Positions 8,442 through 15,714 of a stretch of 34,230 bases of DNA are shown piece by piece. A program made the position numbers and the translations under genes. Source of the DNA: an uncultured Alphaproteobacteria bacterium (lineage in GTDB: Bacteria > Pseudomonadota > Alphaproteobacteria > Rs-D84); assembly GCA_944390125.1 (NCBI GenBank), contig CALXOX010000004.1, positions 87,875 to 122,104 of the forward strand, in the 5' to 3' direction. The notes beneath the pieces were generated by a model, which saw nothing but the letters and a program-made list of their open reading frames with translations, was not told where the DNA came from and made no database searches. Each line of letters opens with the position of its first letter. Position 1 is the stretch's first letter.

Positions 8442-8993
8442 CTACTGCTTCTGTTTATTCATCAAAATATTTACAAATACGATGTCTTCTAGGTTGATTC
8501 CAAGGTAATCTGCGAACGTGATAGCACGATTAAAGAAAAAGTTCTCGTCAATTGGCTTCCCCAAGAAATATGGTATTTCCACATACGTTCCAGCACCATT
8601 TAAAGACTGATCAAATGTCAGGTCTAAGATACTGTTATCAAATCGATTTTCCAACCAAACATGGTTCTTTAAACCATACACGCTGTTATTATCGGAATAC
8701 TGCTTTAACTGCCATATAGGTGATTCATCTGGCATTCGAAACAAATGAGTCCATGTATAACTTGCAATACCGCAAAAACCGGAAGAAAAATTAGCATTCG
8801 CCAAACGGCTTTCTTCGTACTTAGGGTTCAGAACAAGACTTCTTAATTCTTCGTTTTTAAATGTTTCACGAAATCGACGAACCATTTCTGCCAAATCATA
8901 CCGCGCGTCAAACTTTGCAGGCATACGCATAGACTTCACCTGTTGGACAAGCTTTTCCGTTGCGGCATCGTAAAAATTCTTCTTATTTGGCAT
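8442..8993 (-). CDS. Unknown protein with a possible Cys-His-Asp catalytic triad
   Basis: The start is set at ATG 8993, 12 bases after the tsaD stop; a TTG start at 9026 overlapping tsaD is possible but less likely. The 183-residue product has no signal peptide. It contains SGFCGIASYTW (Cys near 74), LKNHVWLE (His near 111) and SILDLTFDQS (Asp near 124). This Cys...NH.W...DLT.DQ order is how transglutaminase-like and papain-fold enzymes arrange their triad, so a thiol hydrolase or transferase is plausible. No family is recognised with certainty. It is the last gene of the five-gene operon starting at 11506, and translation is probably coupled to tsaD. Confidence 0.65.
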   Translation of the reverse strand: MPNKKNFYDAATEKLVQQVKSMRMPAKFDARYDLAEMVRRFRETFKNEELRSLVLNPKYEESRLANANFSSGFCGIASYTWTHLFRMPDESPIWQLKQYSDNNSVYGLKNHVWLENRFDNSILDLTFDQSLNGAGTYVEIPYFLGKPIDENFFFNRAITFADYLGINLEDIVFVNILMNKQKQ

Positions 8994-9004
8994 ATGTTTT
9001 ATCT

Positions 9005-10132
9005 TTATAGTTCTGTCAACGGCCAACGTGGACGCGGCGCAACCGGTTCTTTAACAACTTTGCCCAAGCGATAATTTTCTAATCCTGCCCACGCAATCAT
9101 GGCACCGTTATCCGTACATAAATTCATAGGAGGCGCTGCAAAAACAACATCTTGTTTAGTTGCTAATTTATCCATTGCCGCACGTATCGCGCTGTTTTTA
9201 GCAACTCCACCCGCAACAACCAAAGTCTTTGGCGCGGCATCAATTACACGTTCATCTTTGAAAGCATTTTGTAATCTATCTATAATACAATCAACAACCG
9301 CCGCCTGAAAAGATGCGCAAAAGTCATTTATAAATTCGTCAGAATAGGGCTCTTCTACACGAGACAAAAACGTTCTTGCTGCTGTTTTTATTCCACTAAA
9401 AGAAAAATCACATCCTGGTTTATCACACAAAGGCCTTGGGAAGTTAAATGCCTTTGGGTTGCCTTGTGCAGCGCGCTTATCAACAACTGGACCACCAGGG
9501 TACCCAAGTCCTAACATTTTTGCGACTTTGTCGAATGCTTCGCCTGCGCTGTCGTCAAGGGTTTGACCAATCATTTCATACTGTCCGACACCACGAACCA
9601 ACAAAATTTGGCAATGCCCACCAGATGCCAACATCAACAAATAAGGAAATTCAACAGACGTTGCACCATCTGAACCATTTGCCGCCGCCGCATGTAAACG
9701 AGGAACAAGCGCATGTCCTTCCAAATGATTTACTGCAACCAATGGTTTACCAGTCGATTGCGCAATTCCTGTTGCCGCCATCCAACCAATCAATACGCCG
9801 CCAATCAACCCAGGTCCTGCAGTGGCAGCAATAACATCTATATCTTCAATTTTCTTACCTGCAGCATCCAGTGTTTTACGTATAACGTCATCTATTGCCA
9901 ATATATGGGCACGCGCCGCTAATTCAGGCACAACACCACCATATTTTTGATGTTCAGGTATTTGAGAGTATATTATGTGAGATAAAATATTACGATCAGA
10001 ATCAACAATCGCTGCGCTGGTTTCATCACAAGAAGACTCTATCCCCAAACACAAAATAGAATGTTCTTTTCCGTGATGCTCATCACCATGTAAAGTCCCC
10101 ATATCCATACGAATTATTTTTTCTTCACTCAT
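9005..10132 (-). CDS. tsaD: tRNA threonylcarbamoyladenosine transferase TsaD
   Basis: Transfers the threonylcarbamoyl group to A37 of ANN-decoding tRNAs, working with TsaB and TsaE. Visible motifs are LGIESSCDETSAA (about 29-41), GGVVPELAARAH (about 65-76), the metal-site motif VNHLEGHALVPRL, and CTDNGAMIAWAG near the C-terminus. The 375-residue protein carries about 25 extra N-terminal residues rich in His and acidic side chains (HGDEHHGKEH) before the conserved core. The chosen start at 10132 overlaps the upstream DUF1460 gene by 4 bases (ATGA), which supports it. Internal Met codons at residues 9 and 11 are alternatives. TsaB and TsaE genes are not in the window. Confidence 0.96.
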   Translation of the reverse strand: MSEEKIIRMDMGTLHGDEHHGKEHSILCLGIESSCDETSAAIVDSDRNILSHIIYSQIPEHQKYGGVVPELAARAHILAIDDVIRKTLDAAGKKIEDIDVIAATAGPGLIGGVLIGWMAATGIAQSTGKPLVAVNHLEGHALVPRLHAAAANGSDGATSVEFPYLLMLASGGHCQILLVRGVGQYEMIGQTLDDSAGEAFDKVAKMLGLGYPGGPVVDKRAAQGNPKAFNFPRPLCDKPGCDFSFSGIKTAARTFLSRVEEPYSDEFINDFCASFQAAVVDCIIDRLQNAFKDERVIDAAPKTLVVAGGVAKNSAIRAAMDKLATKQDVVFAAPPMNLCTDNGAMIAWAGLENYRLGKVVKEPVAPRPRWPLTEL

Positions 10133-10809
10133 TTTATACTCACTAACATTATTCCAATATTTTGTTTATTCTTGGCACGGTTCATGGCATATTCATAAAA
10201 ATCAGTATCCATTACCTTTCCATATTGCGAAGATGCATGTCGCAATTTACCATCAGGTAATAAGAAACCCATATGCACCACCGCCAAGTCTGTACCTATT
10301 TTACCACTTTTTTCTGATTTTCCAGTAATAAATAATACTATCAATGACTCTGTCGGTCGTATCGCTTTTAATTCATTATAAGGGATGTAGTTCAAAGATA
10401 CTGTTTTTTTAGAAAAGTCCGTATCAATTCCATGTACAATTTTAAACCAATTTTTCTTATCAATCATGACGTTACGAACTGCTGTTTTTCCGTAATCAGC
10501 CGTAACATCTTGAACAATATCTGAATTGTTCGGTAGCCAATCTATTTCTATGAAGTGATTTCTGCTTAAAAAGTCAACATTGCCATCTTTATAACGAATT
10601 TTGTTCAGCTTTTCAACGTCACCATCCGCCAAAACAGTTTCTACAAAAGTAGTACAATCAAAAGCGTCCGTTCTAATTAAAGGGTCAGCATCTGGTAATT
10701 TTTCTTCGCCTAATGGGTCAGATTTATAAGGCGTATCTAAATACTCATAACCAATATCGGAATTTGTACACCCACATAGAGCAAACAAAGCGATAATAAG
10801 TCTTTTCAT
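10129..10809 (-). CDS. DUF1460 family lipoprotein, amidase-like
   Basis: The 226-residue product starts with a lipoprotein signal ending in LCGC (Cys14 the likely lipidated residue). The DUF1460 signature is clear: TDAFDCTTFVETVLA around Cys52, the IRYKDG...SRNHFIEIDW stretch (about 71-91), and AVVHMGFLL (His179) with RHASS. The family has an NlpC/P60-like fold, and characterised members are N-acetylmuramoyl-L-alanine amidase or peptidoglycan-fragment hydrolases. The likely role is peptidoglycan remodelling or recycling in the periplasm. It lies in the operon between a small membrane protein (7-base gap) and tsaD (4-base overlap). Confidence 0.85.
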   Translation of the reverse strand: MKRLIIALFALCGCTNSDIGYEYLDTPYKSDPLGEEKLPDADPLIRTDAFDCTTFVETVLADGDVEKLNKIRYKDGNVDFLSRNHFIEIDWLPNNSDIVQDVTADYGKTAVRNVMIDKKNWFKIVHGIDTDFSKKTVSLNYIPYNELKAIRPTESLIVLFITGKSEKSGKIGTDLAVVHMGFLLPDGKLRHASSQYGKVMDTDFYEYAMNRAKNKQNIGIMLVSIK

Positions 10810-10816
10810 AACAAAG

Positions 10817-11122
10817 TTAGTTATTTTGATTTACTTGAATTCCTGTATAGCACAAGGCGACAGCATCACGAACCGCCATTTCACCAGATTCTGGCAAAGT
10901 CGCAATTTTATCCACACATTGTACCAACAAGTCTAAATTTTCATCAGACGCGGACAGGATTTGCGCAGCAGCTGTACGTCTAGACAAATCTGCGCTGCGC
11001 CACTTTTTCAAGTTTCCGTTTTCCAAGTCGCTTGACTGCATTGCAAAAAAGAAGATTACAATAGCAAGGATTAAAACCGCAACACCAATAAAAAATCTTA
11101 AATATTTTTTCAAGAATTTCAT
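10817..11122 (-). CDS. Small membrane-anchored protein, unknown
   Basis: The 101-residue product has a basic N-terminus (MKFLKKYLR), one transmembrane helix (about 10-28) and an Ala-rich soluble part of about 70 residues with two Cys. A GGCGGAG ribosome-binding site lies a few bases before ATG. The topology is probably N-in with a periplasmic tail. No family is recognised. It is the second gene of the operon, 21 bases after the DUF2155 gene and 7 bases before the DUF1460 gene, so a cell-envelope role is a reasonable guess only. Confidence 0.7.
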   Translation of the reverse strand: MKFLKKYLRFFIGVAVLILAIVIFFFAMQSSDLENGNLKKWRSADLSRRTAAAQILSASDENLDLLVQCVDKIATLPESGEMAVRDAVALCYTGIQVNQNN

Positions 11123-11143
11123 TTCTCCGCCCCCATAAATAAA

Positions 11144-11506
11144 TTACTGCTCACATTTAACCAACCAAACATCATAGTCAGCATTCTGCAATGGATTATC
11201 CCCAGGCTCGTTGGCACTCATCCAGCCACTGAAGATCTTTCCGGAATCAGACTTAGAAATCTCTATGAACATAAAATAATTTTCAGCATCAAAAGGGTCT
11301 GTCTGTTTACAAGACCGAACCAACATATTTAATTTCTCGTATTTTGCCTCTTGGCCGACGGGCAGGGTAACAACCTGAACCTTTCCAGCAGCCTTATTCA
11401 TAATGCGAATTACCGCATTTTGGCGATCTATATATGCATTGGCAGCAGGGAATACGCCAACCGTCAGTATAAAAGCACACAAAACAGACAAAAGAACTTT
11501 TTTCAT
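11144..11506 (-). CDS. DUF2155 secreted protein
   Basis: The 120-residue product has a signal peptide (cleavage likely after ANA, residue 24). The DUF2155 pattern follows: AVIRIMNKAAGKVQVVTLPVG, then C..TDPFDAENYFMFIEI and the closing FSGWM...NPLQNADYDVWLVKC. DUF2155 is an uncharacterised, mainly alphaproteobacterial periplasmic family, so this supports the taxonomic placement. It is the first gene of the operon leading to tsaD. No ribosome-binding site precedes the ATG, because the -10 box lies just 7 bases upstream. Confidence 0.88.
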   Translation of the reverse strand: MKKVLLSVLCAFILTVGVFPAANAYIDRQNAVIRIMNKAAGKVQVVTLPVGQEAKYEKLNMLVRSCKQTDPFDAENYFMFIEISKSDSGKIFSGWMSANEPGDNPLQNADYDVWLVKCEQ

Positions 11507-11513
11507 GCTTTAT

Positions 11514-11542
11514 ATATTACATTTGGCCATCTCTAAAGTCAA
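11514..11542 (-). promoter_or_regulatory. Promoter of the DUF2155-tsaD operon, apparently leaderless
   Basis: On the minus strand TTGACT (11542-11537), a 17-base spacer and TAATAT (11519-11514) form a near-consensus sigma-70 promoter. The ATG at 11506 is 7 bases after the -10 box, so the transcript should start at the start codon. Confidence 0.7.
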
Positions 11543-11571
11543 ATTATTAAATATCATTCACTATAAAAATA

Positions 11572-11599
11572 TTGACAAAATAATAAAATGTGCTACATT
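11572..11599 (+). promoter_or_regulatory. Promoter of the AbiEii-like gene, apparently leaderless
   Basis: TTGACA (11572-11577), a 16-base spacer and TACATT (11594-11599) precede ATG 11607 with a 7-base gap. The arrangement mirrors the divergent DUF2155 promoter 30 bases away. Confidence 0.65.
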
Positions 11600-11606
11600 T
11601 TTGTAC

Positions 11607-12539
11607 ATGGTAAAGATAAACAACAATACGTACAACATACTTCGCAGAGCCCAAAATCCAACGATGGCAGAAAAGGACTATCTGGAATGTGTTGTATTAG
11701 AAAAACTTTTTGATAATGGATATTTCTGCGACAAATTTCTTTTCGCCGGTGGCGCAACATTGTCAAAAGCCTATCAATTGAGCATGCGAATAGGCCAAGA
11801 CATTGATTTGGTATACACTGGTTTTACAGAATTGCCGGACGACCACTCTCGAAAGCAATTAGAAAAATTCAAGAAACGCTTTAAAGCCAACGTCTTTGGC
11901 GAATTAAAAGCAAAAATAAATGAAACAATCAATCAAGACCATGATTTCTTGATTCTTACAGATGCTGACTGGATAGGGCTAAAGAATCCAGAAAACTTTT
12001 TAACTTCGCCGACATTACATTTGATGTACAAGTCCGAATTCTGCGCAAACCTTGGCCATATGTGCTTAGAAATAATACCGCGTAAATACTCTGACGATGC
12101 AATTGAATGCTGTGCGGTTGTTCCATACTCAATTGGACAATCTATGGGACAAATTCCAACGGTACGTTATGAAAATACGTTTTGGGATAAAGTGTATGCA
12201 CTGCATTCAAACACCTTGGCAACACGTCCACACAGTAATCAATTTTTCTCCAGACATTATTACGATGTTGCGGTCTTATCTGATTCTCAACAAATTGATT
12301 TTACAAAAACAAAAGACAAGTTGTTTGAAATAGAACGTCATCAGGCAAAATATACTTTAAAGAATTTGCCGCCGCTTGGAACTCCGGCTTCTGTTCAATT
12401 ATTACCAGACCAAGACACGTTAGACAAACTAGGTACTGATTATACACAAATGTCCGACAGATTTCTTGCGTTACGTGACGACTGGTCAAACATCGTACAG
12501 AAACTACAAATTCTAAACAACAAACTAAAAACTATATAA
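11607..12539 (+). CDS. AbiEii/AbiGii-type nucleotidyltransferase
   Basis: The start is set at ATG 11607 because the promoter lies immediately upstream and inside the longer frame. The 310-residue product has the AbiEii nucleotidyltransferase core, FAGGATLSKAY (about 47-57) and RIGQDIDLVY (about 61-70), with the two Asp expected to bind metal. The family includes the toxins of type IV abortive-infection/toxin-antitoxin systems (AbiE, MenT), which block growth by modifying RNA, but also uncharacterised orphans. No AbiEi antitoxin gene is next to it. Instead a metallophosphoesterase follows 18 bases downstream. The usual SEDIDL is GQDIDL here. Toxin activity is inference. Confidence 0.8.
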   Translation: MVKINNNTYNILRRAQNPTMAEKDYLECVVLEKLFDNGYFCDKFLFAGGATLSKAYQLSMRIGQDIDLVYTGFTELPDDHSRKQLEKFKKRFKANVFGELKAKINETINQDHDFLILTDADWIGLKNPENFLTSPTLHLMYKSEFCANLGHMCLEIIPRKYSDDAIECCAVVPYSIGQSMGQIPTVRYENTFWDKVYALHSNTLATRPHSNQFFSRHYYDVAVLSDSQQIDFTKTKDKLFEIERHQAKYTLKNLPPLGTPASVQLLPDQDTLDKLGTDYTQMSDRFLALRDDWSNIVQKLQILNNKLKTI

Positions 12540-12557
12540 TTGTTCAAAGGTGTTAAA

Positions 12558-13082
12558 ATGGCAGTATATGTGTTTTCAGATCCTCATTTTGATTCAGAAC
12601 GAATTATAGTAAATGGGAAAAGACCTTTTTCCAGCGTGGCAGAAATGAATAAAACGCTTATTACCAATTACAATATGGTTGTAAAGAAACAAGATGTTTG
12701 TTATTGGTTAGGCGACATCATGTACGATGCATCAAAAGACAAAGTTTTTAATATTTTGCGCCACATGCATGGAAGGAAATATTTAATTATGGGCAACCAT
12801 GACCGCAATCATTCTGAAACATGGTGGCTGACAAGCGGTTTTGATAAAGTCTTTTCACATCCAATTTATGATGCAGAAAACTATATTTTATTATCACACG
12901 AACCATTGCCAGAATTTGGCAACGTTCCGCCAATTGTAAATTATCATGGTCATATACATATACAAGATTATGACTTTGAAGATCACCAGCAGTGCATAAA
13001 TGTTTGTGTAGAAAAAACTGGGTATAAACCTGTGTTGCTGACAAACCCATACATACTGAATAAGCGTGTTTTTTCAAGATAA
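12558..13082 (+). CDS. Calcineurin-like metallophosphoesterase
   Basis: The start is at ATG 12558 with AAAGG 7 bases upstream; an earlier in-frame start at 12540 lacks such a site. The 174-residue product has the complete five-motif metal site: D.H (SDPHF, 8-10), GD (LGD, 52-53), GNHD (79-82), H (LSHEP, 114) and GH.H (131-134). This compact class is common in phages and in bacterial genomes and hydrolyses phosphomonoesters, phosphodiesters or cyclic nucleotides; the substrate is unknown. It is probably co-transcribed with the AbiEii-like gene 18 bases upstream. A bidirectional terminator follows. Confidence 0.88.
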   Translation: MAVYVFSDPHFDSERIIVNGKRPFSSVAEMNKTLITNYNMVVKKQDVCYWLGDIMYDASKDKVFNILRHMHGRKYLIMGNHDRNHSETWWLTSGFDKVFSHPIYDAENYILLSHEPLPEFGNVPPIVNYHGHIHIQDYDFEDHQQCINVCVEKTGYKPVLLTNPYILNKRVFSR

Positions 13083-13084
13083 TA

Positions 13085-13110
13085 AAAAATCCCGCAATTG
13101 CGGGATTTTT
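13085..13110. terminator. Bidirectional intrinsic terminator
   Basis: AAATCCCGCA/TGCGGGATTT is a perfect palindrome flanked by A- and T-tracts. It serves the metallophosphoesterase gene on the plus strand and rplS on the minus strand. Confidence 0.88.
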
Positions 13111-13129
13111 TCTATAACAAACATTTTTA

Positions 13130-13522
13130 TTATTTGTCTGCTTTCTTCTCTGCAGATGCGGCTGACAAATCTTCCACAATACGTGCTTTTTTGCCAGACA
13201 AACCGCGCAAGAAGAACAACTTTGCACGACGAACCTTACCTGTACGAACCTTTTCAATTTTTTCAATTGCTGGGCTATACAATGGGAATTTACGTTCTAC
13301 GCCAACTCCATAAGATTCACGACGTACTGTAAAGGATGCATTATTTCCTTCGCCACCGTCACGAGCAATCACGACGCCTTCAAAAACCTGAATACGGAAT
13401 TTGTCGCCATCTTTAATTTTAACGTGTACTTTGACTGTATCACCAGCTTTAAACGCTGGAATTTTTTTATCAGCCTTTAATTTTTCAACTTGGGCTGCTT
13501 CTATTTTTTTAATAATGCTCAT
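13130..13522 (-). CDS. rplS: 50S ribosomal protein L19
   Basis: The 130-residue product contains [53 protein letters not shown]-type sequence and [19 protein letters not shown], all hallmarks of L19, which lies at the 30S/50S interface. The C-terminal tail is short and Lys/Ala-rich. It is the last gene of the rpsP operon, 1 base after the trmD stop codon, and ends before a shared terminator. Confidence 0.97.
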   Translation of the reverse strand: MSIIKKIEAAQVEKLKADKKIPAFKAGDTVKVHVKIKDGDKFRIQVFEGVVIARDGGEGNNASFTVRRESYGVGVERKFPLYSPAIEKIEKVRTGKVRRAKLFFLRGLSGKKARIVEDLSAASAEKKADK

Positions 13523-13523
13523 T

Positions 13524-14204
13524 TTACTTTTCCTTTATTAAATCCGGACGACGTTCTTTAGTTATCTCGTCCGATTGTTGTTTCCGCCACCTTTCTATAT
13601 TGCCGTGGTGACCGGACAGCAGGACTTCTGGGACATTACGTCCACGCCATGCCGACGGGCGGGTGTACAACGGCCATTCAAGCCCCCCGATTTCGAAACT
13701 TTCATTAGCAGTAGCCTCAGCGCCACCGCCCAGTACATTATCCATCACGCGAACCACACTGTCAACAAAAACCTGCGCGGCAATTTCACCGCCAGACAGT
13801 ATATAATCACCGATAGATAACTCCATTATATCATATTCATCAATAACGCGCTGGTCTATACCTTCATAACGACCACAAAGCAGGGTATATGTTGCGTTTT
13901 TATCGCAAGCAAATTCGCGTACCATTTTTTGATTTAGTTGTGGTCCACGAGGAGAAAAATATATAATCCTTCCACGTTCTTTGACAGAATCTAATGCGTC
14001 ACCAAGAACATCTGCACGCATAACTTGACCAACGCCGCCACCGAATTGTTCATCATCTACGCTGCCATAGTTATCATGCGCAAAGTCGCGAATATTCACA
14101 GCATTATACGACCAAACGCCTTTGTTCAAAGCACGACCAACCACCCCAGCGCCAAGCGTCCCCGGAAACATTTCTGGAAAAATGGTCAGTATATTAAAAT
14201 GCAT
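13524..14204 (-). CDS. trmD: tRNA (guanine-37-N1) methyltransferase
   Basis: Methylates G37 of tRNAs reading CNN codons, preventing +1 frameshifts. The SPOUT fold is recognisable from [11 protein letters not shown] at the N-terminus, [30 protein letters not shown] and [12 protein letters not shown] (the trefoil knot and AdoMet site), and the C-terminal [12 protein letters not shown]. At 226 residues it is slightly shorter than usual. It lies in the conserved rpsP-rimM-trmD-rplS operon, but with an extra ORF between it and rimM. Confidence 0.97.
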   Translation of the reverse strand: MHFNILTIFPEMFPGTLGAGVVGRALNKGVWSYNAVNIRDFAHDNYGSVDDEQFGGGVGQVMRADVLGDALDSVKERGRIIYFSPRGPQLNQKMVREFACDKNATYTLLCGRYEGIDQRVIDEYDIMELSIGDYILSGGEIAAQVFVDSVVRVMDNVLGGGAEATANESFEIGGLEWPLYTRPSAWRGRNVPEVLLSGHHGNIERWRKQQSDEITKERRPDLIKEK

Positions 14205-14207
14205 GAT

Positions 14208-14531
14208 TTAACGCCCCCTGGCATCAATGTAGACTTTGTTCAACTGCATATTTTTTGTATCTGTTGTAATTTTCCCATCTACACTTAAAAAAGCCGCAGA
14301 ACAAGCCACCTTTTGTCTGGTAAGCTTACCTGTTACATACGGACATATCGCATCTGCAGGAATTATTCTGCGTCCCCAATTATCAACCGAATATTCTAAG
14401 AACTGTTTGCATACGTGAACACAGCAACAATAACGTACCCCATGTCTTTTTACCACGGGTTTTGGAACATATATATTCGTGCTGTTCTCAAACGTATACG
14501 TTTTATACATCATTTTTAGTTTTGTAGACAT
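14208..14531 (-). CDS. Unknown cysteine-containing protein inserted in the rimM-trmD operon
   Basis: The 107-residue product starts 1 base after the rimM stop (TAAAATG context) and ends 3 bases before trmD, so it is translated within the ribosomal operon. It contains YCCCVHVC near residue 34-41, plus ICPYVTGKL and VACSAAFLSVDG. Three further residues of note are the scattered basic stretches VVKRHG and WGRRI. The Cys/His content could suggest metal binding. No signal peptide or membrane segment is seen. I do not recognise the family; tight packing in an essential operon argues that it is a real gene. Confidence 0.65.
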   Translation of the reverse strand: MSTKLKMMYKTYTFENSTNIYVPKPVVKRHGVRYCCCVHVCKQFLEYSVDNWGRRIIPADAICPYVTGKLTRQKVACSAAFLSVDGKITTDTKNMQLNKVYIDARGR

Positions 14532-14532
14532 T

Positions 14533-14997
14533 TTATAAACTTATAATCTTATTTTCTAAATCAACGGTCGCGCCAACGAAAGAAACCATTTCGCCTGTAT
14601 CTAACTCTAAAATATCCCCACCACCGTAATTTTGTATATTATCAACCAATCCAATAGTTATACCGTCACGAATAACATGCATACCAATTAAATCTGTCTG
14701 ATAATATTCGCCATCTTTTAAATCAGGCAAATCTTCACGTTTTACAAACAATTCAATGCCACGCAGTAATTCCGCAGCATTTCTATCATTCACACCATCA
14801 ATTTTTGCTATTACAACCGAGGAATTTGGATTTAAAAGACGCACAAAATGAAAGCTGCCATCTGCCAGTTTGTTGCTGTGCAATTTTAAAGTCTTTAAAT
14901 CAGCGGGTGCCTGAGTATATGTCTGAACACGCACCTCACCGCGAACTCCCTGGGGTGCAACAATCTTAGCAACTAAAATTTCTTTCTGTTCCGACAT
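14533..14997 (-). CDS. rimM: 16S rRNA processing protein RimM
   Basis: The 154-residue product is a ribosome maturation factor for the 30S head, binding S19. The N-terminal RimM domain begins VAKIVAPQGVRGEVRVQTYT, followed by the PRC-barrel region with EYYQTDLIGMHVI and GGGDILELD. The length is near the family norm (about 170). It lies second in the rpsP operon, separated from rpsP by 44 bases containing a GC-rich hairpin. Confidence 0.95.
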   Translation of the reverse strand: MSEQKEILVAKIVAPQGVRGEVRVQTYTQAPADLKTLKLHSNKLADGSFHFVRLLNPNSSVVIAKIDGVNDRNAAELLRGIELFVKREDLPDLKDGEYYQTDLIGMHVIRDGITIGLVDNIQNYGGGDILELDTGEMVSFVGATVDLENKIISL

Positions 14998-15011
14998 TAT
15001 AAGCCACTTAA

Positions 15012-15033
15012 ATGCCCGGTTTTACCCGGGCAT
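15012..15033 (-). promoter_or_regulatory. Hairpin between rpsP and rimM
   Basis: ATGCCCGG/CCGGGCAT (15012-15019 and 15026-15033) forms an 8-bp stem. No T-run follows it on the minus strand, so it is not a regular terminator. It may stabilise the rpsP message or set relative expression of rimM. Confidence 0.6.
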
Positions 15034-15041
15034 CTGCAAAA

Positions 15042-15479
15042 TTATTCAGCAACAGCTTCTGTTGACGCTTCTTCAGCTGGAGCTTCTGCTGCAGCCTTTG
15101 CTGCTGCTTCAGCGGCCACTTTTTCTTCAGCTATTTTAGCCAACTTTTCCTGTTTATCTTTAATCTTCTGCAAAGTCTTTTCAGACTGCTGGTTTTTCTT
15201 GGTCTGATTTGGAACCTTACGTGCTTCTACCAAACCGGCATTAGCCAAGAATCTATAAACACGATCAGAAGGTTTTGCACCTTTTGCCAACCATGCTTTA
15301 ACTTCATCGATTTTCAACACAACACGGTTTGCATTGTCACGTGGCAGCATTGGATCATATTTACCAACGACTTCCAAAACATTACCGGAATTACGCGCAT
15401 TGCGAGAATCCGTTACAACGACATGATAATATGGGCGTTTTTTTGCACCGAAACGCGCCAATCTGATAACAGTTGCCAT
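15042..15479 (-). CDS. rpsP: 30S ribosomal protein S16
   Basis: The first 80 residues are canonical S16 ([35 protein letters not shown]). The rest of the 145 residues is a charged then Ala/Glu-rich tail ([16 protein letters not shown], then [17 protein letters not shown]) of a kind seen on S16 in many alphaproteobacteria. It is the first gene of the rpsP-rimM-X-trmD-rplS operon. GGAG lies before ATG. A leader of about 140 bases with hairpins precedes it. Confidence 0.97.
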   Translation of the reverse strand: MATVIRLARFGAKKRPYYHVVVTDSRNARNSGNVLEVVGKYDPMLPRDNANRVVLKIDEVKAWLAKGAKPSDRVYRFLANAGLVEARKVPNQTKKNQQSEKTLQKIKDKQEKLAKIAEEKVAAEAAAKAAAEAPAEEASTEAVAE

Positions 15480-15527
15480 AATTTTGCTCCTTATTTTATA
15501 AACTGTTTTCCCATAAAACTACATAAC

Positions 15528-15564
15528 AAAAAACTCATCAAGAGCGAACACTCGCCGGTTGATG
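15528..15564 (-). terminator. Terminator-like hairpin in the rpsP leader (possible attenuator)
   Basis: On the minus strand CATCAA (15564-15559 side) pairs with TTGATG (15541-15536) around an inner GCGAG/CGC stem, followed by AG and six Ts (15533-15528). A second stem TACGT/ACGTA lies just upstream (15570-15584). Sitting between promoter and rpsP, it looks like a transcription attenuator. Confidence 0.5.
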
Positions 15565-15626
15565 TGCCATACGTATACCACGTACTGGTTTATTTCTGAT
15601 AGCAATCTTTGGGATTTGCAAGGAAA

Positions 15627-15655
15627 ATTATGTACTAAAAAATAAAAAAAGTCAA
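15627..15655 (-). promoter_or_regulatory. Promoter of the rpsP operon
   Basis: Minus-strand TTGACT (15655-15650), a 17-base spacer and CATAAT (15632-15627). Transcription would start near 15620, giving a leader of about 140 bases. It is back-to-back with the promoter of the lipoprotein gene. Confidence 0.6.
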
Positions 15656-15672
15656 ACATTTTGTAAAATATG

Positions 15673-15681
15673 TGTTATACT
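15673..15681 (+). promoter_or_regulatory. Extended -10 promoter of the small lipoprotein gene
   Basis: TGTTATACT is an extended -10 element (TGn plus TATACT); no good -35 is seen. A leader of about 27 bases with AAGGAG at 15702-15707 follows. Confidence 0.45.
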
Positions 15682-15714
15682 CTCGTAGTAAACAAACAAC
15701 CAAGGAGAAAAAGC

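Noticed and set aside
11403-11606. AbiEii-like start at 11403
   Set aside because: It would run through the opposite DUF2155 gene and both promoters; the family core begins after ATG 11607.
15012-15033. Hairpin between rpsP and rimM as a terminator
   Set aside because: No T-run follows on the transcribed strand, and rimM must be expressed from this operon.
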